Shown here piece after piece: positions 10,006 through 21,589 of a stretch of 64,000 nt of DNA; the stretch's first letter is position 1, and each line of letters starts with the position of its first letter. Origin of the DNA: Crambe crambe (Eukaryota > Porifera > Demospongiae > Poecilosclerida > Crambeidae); NCBI GenBank assembly GCA_963924555.1, contig OZ004582.1, positions 1,054,001-1,118,000 on the forward strand. The letters run 5' to 3'. The translations under genes were made by a program, and so were the position numbers. The notes beneath the pieces were generated by a model. That model saw only the letters and a list, made by a program, of their open reading frames with translations, was not told the origin of the DNA and made no database searches.

Positions 10006-10449
10006 CTACCTTTTAAGTAACTTGTTTGCAGCATCAATGTGCTTATCACCAAGCCAACAACCTTTTATAATTTGATTACGAAGCTTTGAACTCAGAAATC
10101 GGTTCTTATTGTGATCTGATGACTGTTTGCCAGAGGCAGATGGAGCTGAAGCTGATGGAGGCTTGTTGAAGGCAGAGGCAGAGACAGGGGTGCTAAAGGC
10201 TGACAGAGGCTTAGAGGGAGACCGAGGAATGATGGCAGAAGGAGGCTTTGTTGGAGAGGCTGAGAGAAGCTTGCCAAAAGTAGATTGAGGGATGCTGGCG
10301 CTGGTGAAAGTTGATGGGAGCTTGGTAGATGCAGAAAGAGGGATGCCAACAGAGGTTGACAGAGGCTTGCTGGAGGTGGATGTGGAAAGAATTGAAGGTT
10401 TGCTTTTGGAAGTTTTCTTTTTACGTACTGCAGTGAAAGTCACTGACAT
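10006..10449 (-). CDS. Ser/Pro-rich N-terminal exon of a Ulp1-PHD transposon gene
   Basis: An open 147-codon exon starting at an ATG. Residues 1-110 are a degenerate 10-12-residue repeat of the KPLSAS / KPPSAS kind; the end reads NRFLSSKLRNQIIKGCWLGD then KHIDAANKLLKR. That end motif is the conserved segment that precedes the C48 protease domain in the Ulp1-PHD family (compare 7985-8413). The last codons run into AAAAG|GTAGTT, a usable splice donor, so the annotated stop may lie in an intron. The low-complexity region is probably disordered. Assignment to the same gene as 7985-8413 is an inference from order, strand and family. Confidence 0.6.
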   Translation of the reverse strand: MSVTFTAVRKKKTSKSKPSILSTSTSSKPLSTSVGIPLSASTKLPSTFTSASIPQSTFGKLLSASPTKPPSAIIPRSPSKPLSAFSTPVSASAFNKPPSASAPSASGKQSSDHNKNRFLSSKLRNQIIKGCWLGDKHIDAANKLLKR

Positions 10450-10805
10450 CTTTTATGAAAATAATTAAAAAGAAATATACCTTTCTCTTTTACATAGTCG
10501 TAGAGTTCTTTACTTTTTGGATCAAGGACTGCTAAAGAAAAAAAATGGTTACTACAAATTATACTTGTTCATTAGTTATATTATATCTAAACCTGGTTTG
10601 ATTTCAGGTGAACTAGTGTTCATCTCATGGCTCCTTGAGTACATTATACATTTTGCCTGCATAATTATATATAGTGGTGACAAAAATAATTATGAAATGC
10701 ATACTGTATTATGGTACCTCTTCAATATCAACGTCAAAAATGTCCATGATGAAGAAAATAAAATAACTAAATGAAATAAAAGTAACTATTATAATAATAT
10801 TTTCA
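10450..10805. other. Spacer without recognisable gene
   Basis: A+T-rich; open frames here have no recognisable domain. Confidence 0.4.
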
Positions 10806-10811
10806 CACAGT

Positions 10812-11205
10812 ACCTGACGCAGAGTATGTACCACATTGCTAGCTTCTTTTGTTGGATGGGCTCTAGCAAAAGCAAATTTAGTGAAATAGTCAGAAATGGT
10901 TAATATATATTATCTGTTTCCAGATGCCGAAGGAGGAGAGATTGGTCCGATAAAATCAATTCCTAGATGACCAGGGTGACTTCACTGGAACTGGATGTAG
11001 CTTGGGCCTGATAGTGTCAATTTTCTTATTCATTCTCAAACATTTATCACAATGCTCAACCTATAATCACGAACTTGCTGGCTCATACCTTTCCAGTAGA
11101 ACCTTTCAGACACTCGATGCCATGTCTTTGTCATACCAAAATGTCCTGAAGTAGGATCTGAATGACAAGATTTAAGGATACGTCTCTGCTCCTGTGTGTC
11201 TGTTA
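10812..11205 (-). mobile_element. Ty3/Gypsy integrase fragment (fossil)
   Basis: Leftward: a zinc-binding H2C2 region with GHFGMTKTWHRVSERFYWKG, then the first integrase core block with HLGIDFIGPISPPSASGNR and LTISDYFTKFAFARA. These are Gypsy integrase signatures. No LTR, gag or reverse transcriptase adjoins it. It is a broken, truncated remnant. Confidence 0.75.
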
Positions 11206-11720
11206 TAACTTTAACCTATAGTAGGTAGCAGAGTACACACTAATCAGTCAAGCCACACTAGTAGACTAGGTATTAACGATCTACAAAAAAATTAATTAAT
11301 TACATTCCCTTTCTTCTTCCTTAAAAATGCTTCTCCTCCAATGATGTCAATACATTGCTTGTGATCTGCAATATGTACAACTGATAAGTAGCGAAGTCTA
11401 TAGCAATGCTTTATTAATAACTAAGTCTACCATCTCACTTGCTGAAGAAGACATGATCTGGTGCAGCAGAAAAAAAAGCAGTACGCAGGATGCAGCTGTA
11501 GTCTCGCGCGCGAGAGCTAGAGGGGGGGCATATTATTTCAATGGGGAACGAATATTCCGAAGTTTTAGGACCGGGGGGCCCAACATGTGGGGGGGGGGGG
11601 GTCCGGATATTACGTGACAGACCATTTTTTGTCGGGGGTGTGTAGTCACATGATACCGTAGAAGGTATGATGATCCTTACCTAAAAATTGTTCTGTAGGG
11701 CGGAAGTGAAGCTTCGAAGC
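11206..11720. other. Spacer with G-rich tract
   Basis: No gene recognised. Contains a CGCGCG-rich spot near 11505 and a 13-base G run at 11589-11601 next to GGTCCGGATATT, resembling the TTGGACCC repeat at 7655-7805. Confidence 0.4.
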
Positions 11721-11751
11721 GTGCTAACTAAAGAATGCCTTCTAGTTGGTG

Positions 11752-12110
11752 CAGTAGGCTGCACTAAGCGTTACAGCAAGGAAAAAGGGATCAAACTTTA
11801 CAGATTCCCTAGTGATCCCAAGCAGAAGGGTGCAAGCTATCAGGCGTAAAAAATGGCAGCCTAAAGAGTATTCCAGAATATGTAGTGACCATTTCATCTC
11901 TGGTAAGCTTATATAAACTCTAATAGTCAAAGCTAGGTAGAGTTATTTACCAGGTTGGCTGTCCATTCTCTCATATTAGGGAAACCTTCAAAGAATAAGG
12001 ATGATCCTGATTATGTACCTTCCATATTTGTATTCTCCAAAGTACATCCAGAAGGAAATACTGCACGGTATAAGAAGTTCACAGCAAGGAGGTTGGTTTC
12101 AAGTAATGCC
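11752..12110 (+). pseudogene. THAP zinc-finger gene, two exons
   Basis: Exon 1 (to 11902) reads VGAVGCTKRYSKEKGIKLY, RFPSDPK, then in another frame AIRRKKWQPKEYSRICSDHF: the C2CH THAP fold with its Cys-x-Cys spacing degraded. A donor TCTG|GTAAG at 11903 and acceptor TTAG at 11976-11979 give a 77-bp intron, and exon 2 continues in phase with GKPSKNKDDPDYVPSIFVFS, the AVPTIF-like end of the THAP box. One frameshift lies in exon 1. THAP domains are the DNA-binding modules of P-element and Kolobok-type transposases, and host derivatives exist; no transposase follows here. Confidence 0.7.
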
Positions 12111-12289
12111 TCTGGTCCTGTCTCTACAACTGAAGGTAGAGAATGTGTGAGTGACAATGCTGAATATTTAGCATTGATCATGTTTCCAGTAATGTTGACC
12201 AGTCCATTGAACTACTGGGCCCTGGTGTTGAAAAAGGCACACCTTGCAACTTGCCAATCTTGGTGTAGAAAAAGGCACATCATGTGACT

Positions 12290-13930
12290 TGGCAAATGCA
12301 ATAAACTACTTTACTAGAAGAATTTTGTGGACAATTTTCAATAGCAGGATCTGATGATGAAGTCTGTAGGCGATGGGTCATAAGTTCAGGCAACATGTTT
12401 TCAACATAAAAAAAGTAGTGAGTTTCTTTATCAGTTTTTCCACGAACTGTAGATCCTTGTAAATTCTTTGAACAAACAAACCATTGGAGTCCACACAACA
12501 AAATCACAGAAATTTCTTCCACAGATTTCAAGTTGACCCTGTATCTGAGTAAAGTACTTGTGACTATGGACAAGCCCTTCATTACTCAAAAAAGAACCCC
12601 TCTTATCTTAGACTGAAAATGGGCACTTGATTTCTATTAGGCCATCTCCACAACAATTACAATGTAAAAAACCTATTGTGGATTAACTACAAGACCAACT
12701 TGAGTATACTGTAAATCATCATCGGAAGACATTGCTTTAGAGATATAGCCTTCTCTTGCTTCATCTTGATGTTCTATACCCCAGTGTATTGCTGGTATAT
12801 GACTCAAATCTTTCTTCGTTACCAATCGTTTAACAAGAACATTAGGGTCACTACTGGTCTTTCTAACAAGAATATCATGGAATGATGATGCAGTAAAACG
12901 TCCACATCTTTGCTCATATTCCTTGCAATACAACTCTGTCATTGGGGGTGGTAAGGATGGTTGAATTTCCAGATGTAAATTTGAAGCTACAGGATTGTTA
13001 CTGCAACCTGTAGGTATAGCTAGTTGTTGAGTAAATGAACATGTAGGAAGTTGAGAGATACCTCTAGGCTGATGATCTAAATTAGTGATATCAGATAAGG
13101 ATGAACCTGGAAGGTTCAGTATTGCAGTCAGCTGTCGAATGTGCACCAAACAGCTCTTGTTGTACAGGTGTTGGAATGATGGTGAAAAGACAGGAATTAG
13201 GTAGGCATTTATGCACTACTGAGTATAAATCTTTTTTTGAGATACATGGACTATCTTGTGGGCCAATACATGATCGCATCTTTTTCTGAGGTGGTTGTGG
13301 ATGATAACGGTCATTCCTCACATATTATTCGGAGTTACACATACATAATGCATGATCTCTAACCTTAGTCTTGAATGTTTGATTCCATTGACAAGGTTGA
13401 GAGGTACAAGATGGAGTACCGTATCCAAGCCGATGTGCAGCTTCCACCTTAAACAATAATGCTGCAACATGGCTACACACCTCTCCGAGGCTAGAGTAAA
13501 TAATAACATCATAATAGCCTCAAGACAGCATGAACTTACCCAGCCATGCATTTACAATGAGCAGTCTTTATCATGCCATTCTCCTTGGAAATTATTACCC
13601 AGGCCTCATGGTTTTGATCAGCTGCTTTTTGACTTGGATTAACTCTAGCTTTGAGAATTACTTGTAGGTATTGCATAATAGTAGACTGTATGAAGATAGC
13701 CGTTATAAAAGTAATTGTACGCCTCAAGCGATTTATAAGCCTTCAAATTTCCTTAGTATAGGGTCAATTAAATATCTCCAAACTTGATGCTTGGCCACTT
13801 AGTAACATCATCAAGCCACAGAGCTTCTGGTATCCCATATGGATCAGGCAAGTTCTTCAGCTTCTCAACATACCTTCTTTGAGAAAGGTAATCTAGAGAA
13901 GTAAAATACTCTGATACAGACATCTCTGAA
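12290..13930 (-). pseudogene. SWIM zinc-finger plus YqaJ-exonuclease gene of a transposon family
   Basis: Leftward from 13930: YLSQRRYVEKLKNLPDPYG and PEALWLDDVTKWP; then a SWIM finger with TAHCKCMAG | LGEVCSHVAALLF interrupted by a clean 49-bp intron (13491-13539); then PSCTSQPCQWNQTFK; a variable region; and a YqaJ/lambda-exonuclease-like nuclease with CGRFTASSFHDIL, HWGIEHQDEAREGY, then EIKCPFS and QIQGQLEICGRNFCDFVVW. The metal-binding E-x-K and the preceding conserved blocks are present. SWIM plus YqaJ is common in cnidarian/sponge mobile genes. At least three frameshifts make it a pseudogene, but most domains are complete. Confidence 0.75.
13491..13539 (-). other. 49-bp intron in the SWIM domain
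   Basis: Donor GG|GTAAGT and acceptor TACTCTAG|CC on the minus strand restore CMAG-LGEVCSH in frame. It is a good internal standard for the short introns in this genome. Confidence 0.75.
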
Positions 13931-15262
13931 AAAAGCGCAATGCTTCTTGCCCTACAACATGCGACTAGCGCGCGCCATAGCTAATCGCGTGGGCGGGTCT
14001 ATCATGTGAGCTGATGAGTGGTCTATACGGTATTATACGGAGTTAGCTAGCCAAGCCCCTAGTAACGCCTTCGAAGCGTTATTTCTCAATTTTTTAATGG
14101 ATGAATAATACACGCGGTTGAAGAATGTTCAAGGCTATAGTTCGCCGACGGGCCTTGCAATCGCTCTGATACTTGGAGAACTTGAAGAACCTATAGGTAT
14201 GAAAAAAATGATTTCCATAACCCCCGCGTTATGCCCGATTTTCCTGTACCCGGTCACATATACTGCTTCACAATTTCGGTCGAATTTGCTCTTTATTAAG
14301 CAAGGACTGTATGGATGGATATGACCAGATTATAAAACACAGACCAATGAAGACTGTTTCTGAGCATTCTGAAGCAGTTACTATTCTACAATAAGTCAAC
14401 AGTTTTTTGTAGCTTTTGAGCAATCTCCCAGAGCCATGGAGATGGGTAATGTGGTCACTTTGAATGATTCAGGAACTTTTAGAGTGTTTAGTAAAGAAGC
14501 TTAGAATTGCACAGTTCTAGCAAGCAATAAGGTATCTAGCTAGATAGCTAGAGAGATGTATGAAGCCACACCACAAAAATAATTATGGCGCATGCGTAAG
14601 GGTCAGCTATGCTATAGAGCCGGCTATGTACTACACCAAGGCTTTGCTTTCATTTTCTACTGCAACTCATTTAAGGAAGAAATACCGCTTACCAAACTCA
14701 TCAAGCTGCTCTGCCTCACTGTCTCCATTGATGAACCCCCCTCCAATTTCTCCATCTGAGATTTTCCACCTACATGTACAAACAAAAACAATTGCCCGCT
14801 GAAAATTCTGCCTGGATTTTCATAATCTTTGTAGCTACATTGATATTATGCTATGGAGCTAGCTATGTCCATAGATGATGCATATGCATTGATTCTATAC
14901 AGCTGAGGATTTACAATCGTACTCACCAATAGCCATAATTTTCCCAGCATATTTTGATCTGCCCATCTTCACTTCACAGACATCACCCACGTGGGCCAGT
15001 GCACCAAGCAGTAGGCTGCATATACACTCAATATACATTCATGATGGCCTTAGCTAGCTATAGCTATAAGCACGTACATAGCTAGCTACCAGACTGATGA
15101 TAGCAGCTGAAACTTACTTTCGACGGAGTCCTGGGTCTGGATGGCCCCTCTGAGTGAACGAGACATCATCAAAAAATGTTGACTTCCACCGTATGCTCCG
15201 TATCCACCGTACCGTTTTTACGCTGTAGCTAGCCAAAAAGAACAACAATGTGGTCGTGCAAC
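13931..15262. other. Spacer without recognisable gene
   Basis: A+T-rich with CTAGCTAGC runs. About 14235-14273 matches, inverted, the TGTGACC-type end at 3968-4003. No coding domain recognised. Confidence 0.45.
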
Positions 15263-15263
15263 G

Positions 15264-16610
15264 TGTAGTATATCTTATTAATTTTTGTATGACGTCATCA
15301 TTGTAATCTGTATCATTGAGCATGCTCAGTTGCTTTTGTATGTCTTTTGTCTTGTGTGCACTATAATGTGATTTCTCTTACAACTTGACTAGTTAAAAAC
15401 AGTGCTAGCAGTCAGAACTCAGAACTGATATATAGTTGATGTTAGAGGGACATCACATTGGCGACGAGTTACAGGATCTAAAGCACTATGGCCGGACTGA
15501 TCGGAACACTGGGAGAATTTGACCCAGAAGTTGAAACCATAACTGCCTACCTCGAACGGTTGGAGCTGTTAATACAATAGCTGATGATTATTATAATCAT
15601 CAGCTATTATATTAAATACAACAGATAAGAAAGTCAAAGTTTTGCTCACTTTCATTGGCCGTAAGTATTACAGCTTGTTCAGGAGCCTGACGGGCCCCAA
15701 ACTTCCACAGAACAAAACCTTCGATGAACTCTGAAGGGCCATTTCAACCCGAAGCCTTTAGCAATTGCAGAGAGATTCAAATTTTATCAAAGAAGCCAGC
15801 GCTCAGGCGAGTCCATAGCTGACTTTCTGGCTGCTCTTCGTCACCTCTCGCTAAGCTGTGACTTCGGTACGTTTCTCGATGATGCCATTCGTCTTTAAGA
15901 ATACCCCTCCGGTTGCACCACTACACCCTTGGGTGTGGCCTGCCAAACCATGGCAGCATGTACATTGTGATTTTGCTGGGCCATTTCAAGGTTCCATGTT
16001 TTTTATGATGGTAGATGCACACTCGAAATGGCCAGAGGCCTTTGTGATGTCATCTACTGGACATCCTCAGACACGTATTTGCTGCATACGGGTTGCCCGA
16101 GCAACTTGTGAGTGACAATGGACCTCAGTTTATTGCTGATGAGTTCGCCACCTTCTTGAAACTAAATGGTGTTGTTCAGTCCATGAAGACTGCGCTCAAA
16201 GTGAGTAAAGGTGATGGTCGTAGTTTGAACCACCGACTATCCAGTTTCCTGTTCACTTATCGGACATCTCCCCATGCTACAACAGGAGTGTCTCCATCAT
16301 CCATGTTTTTGCAGCATAACGTCCGCACTAGATTTGATCTTCTCCGTCCTAATACTGAAGCCTATGTCTTGGATCAGCAATCTCGACAGAAGACAACTCA
16401 TGACAGTAGAGCGAAAGATAGATCATTCAGAGACTTGGTCCTCTATCATACTTAGTTGAGACGAGAGAGCATCAACACTGGAGACGTCACACGGATCAGC
16501 TAAAGGAAGTTGATGTACCACCCATTGTTGATCGAACAGATCCATATGCTGCATTGCAGCTGCTAGCTAAGTCATTGTTTTGTTTATAATTTAAAAACAT
16601 CGGTATCAAA
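15264..16610 (+). mobile_element. Ty3/Gypsy retrotransposon (fossil, shortened)
   Basis: A probable 5' LTR (about 15264-15457, TG...CA) is followed by the primer-binding site TGGCGACGAG (15459-15468), a gag with an ATG at 15489 (LGEFDPEVE, later AERFKFYQRS and a Retrotrans_gag-like GESIADFLAAL), and integrase blocks (HVHCDFAGPFQGSMFFM, VDAHSKWPE, LPEQLVSDNGPQFIADEF, TYRTSPHATTGVSPS). The same primer-site sequence occurs in the Gypsy remnant ending at 39300. It is broken in several places and far shorter than a whole element. No matching 3' LTR was found. Confidence 0.75.
15576..15608. repeat. Perfect short palindrome within the Gypsy gag
   Basis: AATAGCTGATGATTA-type arm followed at once by its complement, about 16 bp per arm with no real loop. 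Could be an insertion footprint or a local inverted duplication. Confidence 0.6.
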
Positions 16611-16751
16611 AGAGGGTGTGGTCAGGCCAAAAACTGCTACGGGCCTGTGGCTGCGGGAGTCGGGTGGAGGGCAAGCATCATTTTTCCCAGATAATTGGAA
16701 CAAAGGCTGACAGTTGAAGGTTCGGCAGCTAGTGGAAGCAGTAATCGTATA

Positions 16752-17806
16752 TGTGATATAATTTTAGAAAAGGGACCACTTCACGCAGGATTTAATTTTG
16801 AGATATGCGCGTTTAAAGTTAGCCTTAGGTAAAATTAATTTTTTTTATTCACTTCTTTTTTATTGCCTCCACAGTATCTTCAGTCCTTTGTCTAACTTCC
16901 TGCCAAATTTCAGGAAGTGGGATGGCTTTGAAGTAGGCAAGCGCTCGAGTTGAAGTGAGCTACCTCACCCGGAACTTATTTCACATCCTACGTGCCCAAA
17001 TTTTAATGTTCAATTACGGAGGACGTAAGAGCATAGTGCGCGGAAATAAGGGGAAATCCCCACATAATAATGAATTTTCATATCGATTGTTTCTACTGAA
17101 TACACAACTTAGCTACACATATTTAGCTAGCTACAGATAGGAAGAGGCTGTGGTAGAAGCCATCCAACTTCACAGGTCAGAAAATCCCGATCTGGAGGTG
17201 CTGAATGAAGTTCATCTGTCTCCTTAAACTCCAGGCCTGTTGACAATGAAAAACACAGCCCTGATCACACCAGTGTCTAGATTCCAACCCAGACAAACAC
17301 TGCTTCCATACGAATCAACTAATAAAGCTTAAAACATAGAGATAGGATAATAAAACTTACCAGTATTTTAAAACTACTGTACACTAAGCATTTACAAACA
17401 GCTATCTACCCAAACTTTACCTGATCATTGTTTAGAGCTTGTCCCATGTCTTGTATATCTTAGATCACCCAAACGCTCAAAAACAAGAACGCAGTAAAGC
17501 TAAGTCTACTTCTTCTCTGCCCAGCTGCTACACGAGGTAAGAAAAATTGAATGATGTCATCGTATTATACGGACTCACGTAGAGATTGACCGGAAGTTCA
17601 ATGTTTAGACGCGGTTTATTGCAAAACGCTTACTGAATCCTTCTCTGAGGCGATGCACTTCTAGCGCTTATAGCTCCGCGGTGGTTTAAGATCTAGCTTC
17701 AAGCGTAGTATCAATGAACTTCTAAGGCAATGAGCTATAGCGTGGTACTAATAACTCCATTTTAAAATTCTGCGTGAAGTGGTCCCTTTTCTCAAATTGG
17801 GTCACA
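16752..17806. mobile_element. 1.05-kb non-autonomous DNA element with ~45-bp inverted ends
   Basis: The left end TGTGATATAATTTTAGAAAA then GGGACCACTTCACGCAG is mirrored at the right end by CTGCGTGAAGTGGTCCC, TTTTCTCAAATTGGGTCACA. Both ends start TGTGA and are flanked by TA, like the 671-bp MITE family. No ORF with a known domain is inside, so it must have been moved in trans. Confidence 0.75.
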
Positions 17807-17814
17807 TATTTTCT

Positions 17815-18030
17815 TCTTCCTCAATTATTGGAAGTCAAAGACTCCATCTACTGTTGTCCCAATCGGAAGCAAGAAGAATTCCATTAATGTTAAAATTGTT
17901 CAAGCTTCAGTAAAGAAGAGTGCCAGTGGGGGACGACCTGACTTCGAGCCATTGAGTCAAGCATTTGTTGATATCACTGAGTTGAGTCACATTATAAAAG
18001 AAAAATGGGGTGCTGACTCACTGCAGATGG
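17815..18030 (+). pseudogene. Fragment of an uncharacterised invertebrate repeat protein
   Basis: One open segment reads YWKSKTPSTVVPIGSKKNS, VKIVQASVKKSASGG and GRPDFEPLSQAFVDITELS. The K.ASGGRPDF.PLS.AFVD block resembles uncharacterised cnidarian/sponge repeat proteins as I recall them; I cannot name a function. It is followed at once by the poly-G/poly-C stretch. No start codon or flanking exon is evident. Confidence 0.35.
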
Positions 18031-18051
18031 AATGAGGATTGAGGATGCATA

Positions 18052-18136
18052 GGGGGGGGGGGGGGGAGGGCCCAGGGGGCGGGCCATGGCCCCCCAAGAT
18101 TTTTAGACTTATGGTTTTGGCCCCCCCCCCCCCCCC
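18052..18136. repeat. Poly-G (15) and poly-C (16) pair
   Basis: G run 18052-18066 and C run 18121-18136, separated by a GGGCCATGGCCCCC palindrome. Able to form a G/C hairpin or quadruplex; also a typical assembly hazard. Confidence 0.8.
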
Positions 18137-18700
18137 AAGATTTCATTGTAGGAGACAATTATACATGACTGCATGTGCAAAGTTCAAGTTGGATGGTAGC
18201 ACCTTTCCAACGTATTATGATTGTATTGATACCGCCACTTTATCCTCATAATAAGCATTAAATTAATGGCATGAAAACTTGTTGATTTACAGTAGGTTGC
18301 TGTATCTCTTTTAGGCATTCTCTATACATACCTTGCGGATTGTGTCGGAAAAAGTGGCAGAGGTGAAGCATTTCGTTCACTTCAAAAAGGATTCACTTGC
18401 TGGTCTTCTGGTAGGCTATCGAAACTAAACCATAGAACACCTATTCCCCAAACTTTCCTGACAACCAACCTGGGATAGTGGATTGAGAAATAAGGACCTT
18501 GACCAAGACCCTTTCAGACAGCCAGATAAACACCGGGCACTATGGGTCCACCTACCATTCAATCTGGAACCTCCTAGTCTGCTGATCAATCATCACCTAT
18601 ATCTGCTGAGAGATTTATATTTTTTTGTTCTTGATTTGTTTTTGTTTGCTGTGTGTTTGGGATGTAATGGTGGGTGTGGGTGATAATTAGTATACACAGC
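18137..18700. other. Spacer without recognisable gene
   Basis: No recognisable domain or repeat apart from short low-complexity T/G tracts. Confidence 0.4.
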
Positions 18701-18944
18701 GAAAAATCTACAACTTGTAACAGGTCTGGACTGCCCCACATACCAGTTATGACCTGTACACAGGTTTGTAACGGGTCAGTAACTTGTTACAAGTCTGTAA
18801 CAGGTCCGTATTTTTGGACTGTGTCAGACCTGCTGCCTCACGACTGCCTACAGATCAAAAATTAGTACTTCCGGTGCCTAGGGTTAACCAATTTTTGTTC
18901 TGTTACATACCTTTTACAGGCTGCTTACAAGTTGTAGATTTTTC
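18701..18944. repeat. MITE with 20-bp perfect inverted ends
   Basis: GAAAAATCTACAACTTGTAA at 18701-18720 is exactly mirrored at 18925-18944. The interior repeats ACAGGT(C/T)TG and TGTAACAGGTC several times. No coding capacity, 244 bp long: a classical MITE. Confidence 0.8.
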
Positions 18945-20285
18945 ATGCTTATGAATGCAATTATACCCAAATTAAATTGCACGAAAAAGCATGTGATTGC
19001 CTATTAATCATGTGCATGTGGTAGATTGAGGGGAAATTTTTTGGAAATACTTAACCATACAGGTTTTCATCTAGGAATTTCACCTTGGGGGGGGGGGGGG
19101 GGGGGGGAACTCACGTCACAGTGAGGGGGAGTGTGAAACCAAAAATGCTTACTACTCTGAAGTATCCTAATTACTCCCTTTCCTGTGGTCACCAAAGGGA
19201 GTTGGGGGGGGGGGGGGGGGAGCTTCCCCCCCAGTAGATGAAACCCCATAGCGTGCTTTAGCACTGCTTACTATTTACACAGGCAAATGTCATGTTTGCT
19301 TGCTGTTTTCATTGACAATTTGAAACTAAAACATGCACTGCACAGCTGTTGTGGGTATGTGAGATTTGGATGTCCATCCAGACTCTGGTTGTGGTACTTG
19401 CAACAGTATCCTACACTATTGATGTAGTCAGAGTTTCGGGTTAACCACTGGCTGTTGCAAGTTTTACTACTGCTTTTAGGCCTTGGCACATTATGCCAGC
19501 ATTTCAAAAGATTCATTTTGAATAGCTATTTAATAGTATTAGCATGACACTCAATTCCACATAGTCTTGCAGTGAGCTAGCTTGTAAAATATCTTTTCAG
19601 CATTGAAAAAAACTCTTCCAGTATCGCTGATCACAAGCCATGAACACAATTACTACAAACCCAGGGTCAGATTACTGAGGTTAAAGGTCAATAATAATAG
19701 TGCACATGCATTGCACATGAGCATAATAACATGATTTTTTGAGCATAGAAGAATAGCATAATAGCCAATTTTTGAGCATAGTGTGCCAAGGCCTATCTGC
19801 TTTGCATCCCCACTCAACCCTAAATTGTTGCATGGTGGTATGTTCCTAATTATATACTAATGAGCACAAAAGAAATTCTTCATGTTATTTATAAAATCTT
19901 GCTGGCCTTGTATGAAAATATCATTTACATCCACTGAAAAAGCTATGCTTTAAAAAGAGCTAACTGTTCAAAGCCATTCAGGCTCTCAGCTCAACATCTA
20001 TTCAGGATCTTTAATTCTACAGAGATGGGTCGGTGTAAATTTGTTCTTGGGCGTATACAGAAGAATTTTGAGAAAAAGTGCCAGGAAGTAAAGGGCAGAA
20101 AACCAGGAGTACACCATAAAGACCACCTTTCTATTACAACCACTTGATTGTGTCCCAGTAGATCTAGTTTTCTATGTAAAAGGATCACCTCCTTCTTCTT
20201 ATTAATTTTGTGATATGCATTGTACTGGGTTGGTGATTTCAAATTAAATAAGTGAGTGGATGGTATGAGTCTCCTTTCCTATCCT
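18945..20285. other. Spacer with two long G runs, no gene recognised
   Basis: G runs at 19087-19107 (21) and 19204-19220 (17) sit between GTTTTCATCTAGG and CAGTAGATGAAACCCC, which are roughly inverted, suggesting a small G-rich element. The remainder is unremarkable. Confidence 0.45.
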
Positions 20286-20289
20286 CCTA

Positions 20290-20690
20290 GCACTGGAGTG
20301 CCCTACATATCTTTTTCTGCTTCAGCATGCTACAGCATCTGTTTCTTCTTTCAGTAATGGCACCCATTTCTGTCTCTGCTACAGCATCAGGTTCTTGGCA
20401 CCCACTTCTGTCTCTGCAGGTTCTTCTTCAGTCGTAGCACTCGACTCTGCCCATGCTGGTTCTTCAGTTGTGGCACCCAACTCTGACTCTGCTGATTCTT
20501 CTTCAGTGGCACCCGACTCTGCCTCTGCTAGTCCTTCAGTTGTGGTACCCAATTCTGCCTGACCCCTCTGCTAAAGCATCGTGTTCTTCTTCAGACGTGG
20601 CACCCAACTCTGTCTCTGCTGCAACATCATATCCTTCAGCTTCTTCATTTCTGCTTCCAATTCCTCCCTACCAATGTCACAATCTTCAGT
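20290..20690. repeat. Minisatellite of GGCACCCACTTCTG-like units
   Basis: About eight degenerate units of roughly 40-48 bp with TCTTCTTCAGT(T)GTGGCACCCAACTCTG. The plus strand encodes repeats of SSVVAPNSDSA. It may be the remnant of a Ser/Ala-rich repeat region of a lost gene. Confidence 0.7.
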
Positions 20691-20884
20691 GACAGAATTG
20701 CAGAAAGTGTATGATTCACTGTTACATCTGAATCTTCTATGGAATATTTAATTGTCAGGATATTTGCAAAATTTCTACAGAAGCATGTTCCTCTCCAACC
20801 ATTACTCATTCTATTGTGGTGCAAAGAGATTTATCTTGGGCAGTATTTATTCATGGCCATAAGCTTTCTGACACCTGCACATTT

Positions 20885-21440
20885 TCATCTATTCCACCTC
20901 ATATCTGGTCCGTCCGAAACCGGAGCAGCCGCTCTGGCGAAGCATTTCACTGCCAGGGAGGCTGCCAAGAGTTCATGTGGAGGCTCTGCTCCTCTCTCGA
21001 CCAGGGCCCTCCTGTTGTGACTCCCTCGCACATTGCTCCCCAACTCCGTACGGAGGCATCTGTTTCCAAATTGAGTTGGGGTTATTGGAGCTCTTCCCTG
21101 GCTTGTGTGGTAAGGGTCGTTATAGTTCTGGCTGTTCTGACTCAGTAGATTCTCTTGCAGGTGCCTGTAAAACAGCGGCGCTATTGCAATCGCCTGAGTA
21201 GTGGAGTTCAGCTTCCCCAGGAATCTGGATAGTTCCAGCAAGGAGACTGTCTCTGCTGATCTCAGCTTCTTGATATGAGTAGTCGATCACAAATCCCAGG
21301 TTCTCCAGTAGGTGATCCCTTACCTGCGACTCTGTCTCTGCTATTTGATAAGACGAATTTCTATCAGGTGGGCGTGGTTGGTCATGGTCGTCGATCGCAC
21401 TGCATGCGCTGCGCGCGCAAATGTATGCAATCGATCGCAC
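20885..21440 (-). mobile_element. DIRS-type reverse transcriptase/RNase H fragment (fossil)
   Basis: Leftward: LLENLGFVIDYSYQEAEIS (end of the reverse transcriptase), LSRFLGKLNSTTQAI and APLFYRHLQENL (connection), then GGPWSREE with the RNase H start. These blocks are typical of DIRS1-like YR retroelements. A fragment of a DIRS recombinase lies next to it on the other strand (21590-22080). Broken in a few places; no termini found. Confidence 0.7.
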
Positions 21441-21589
21441 GAGTTCGGCATGGCCAGCTGTTCATTTTCTGAATCTCTTCCTGATATCGCAGACGAAGCA
21501 GCCTCAGAATTTTAGATTTCCAAAGAGAAAATTCGGAAAAACCAAAGTAGTAGAGCGCTCTTTCCGCTCAGATTGGTTTAAGTCTTGGC

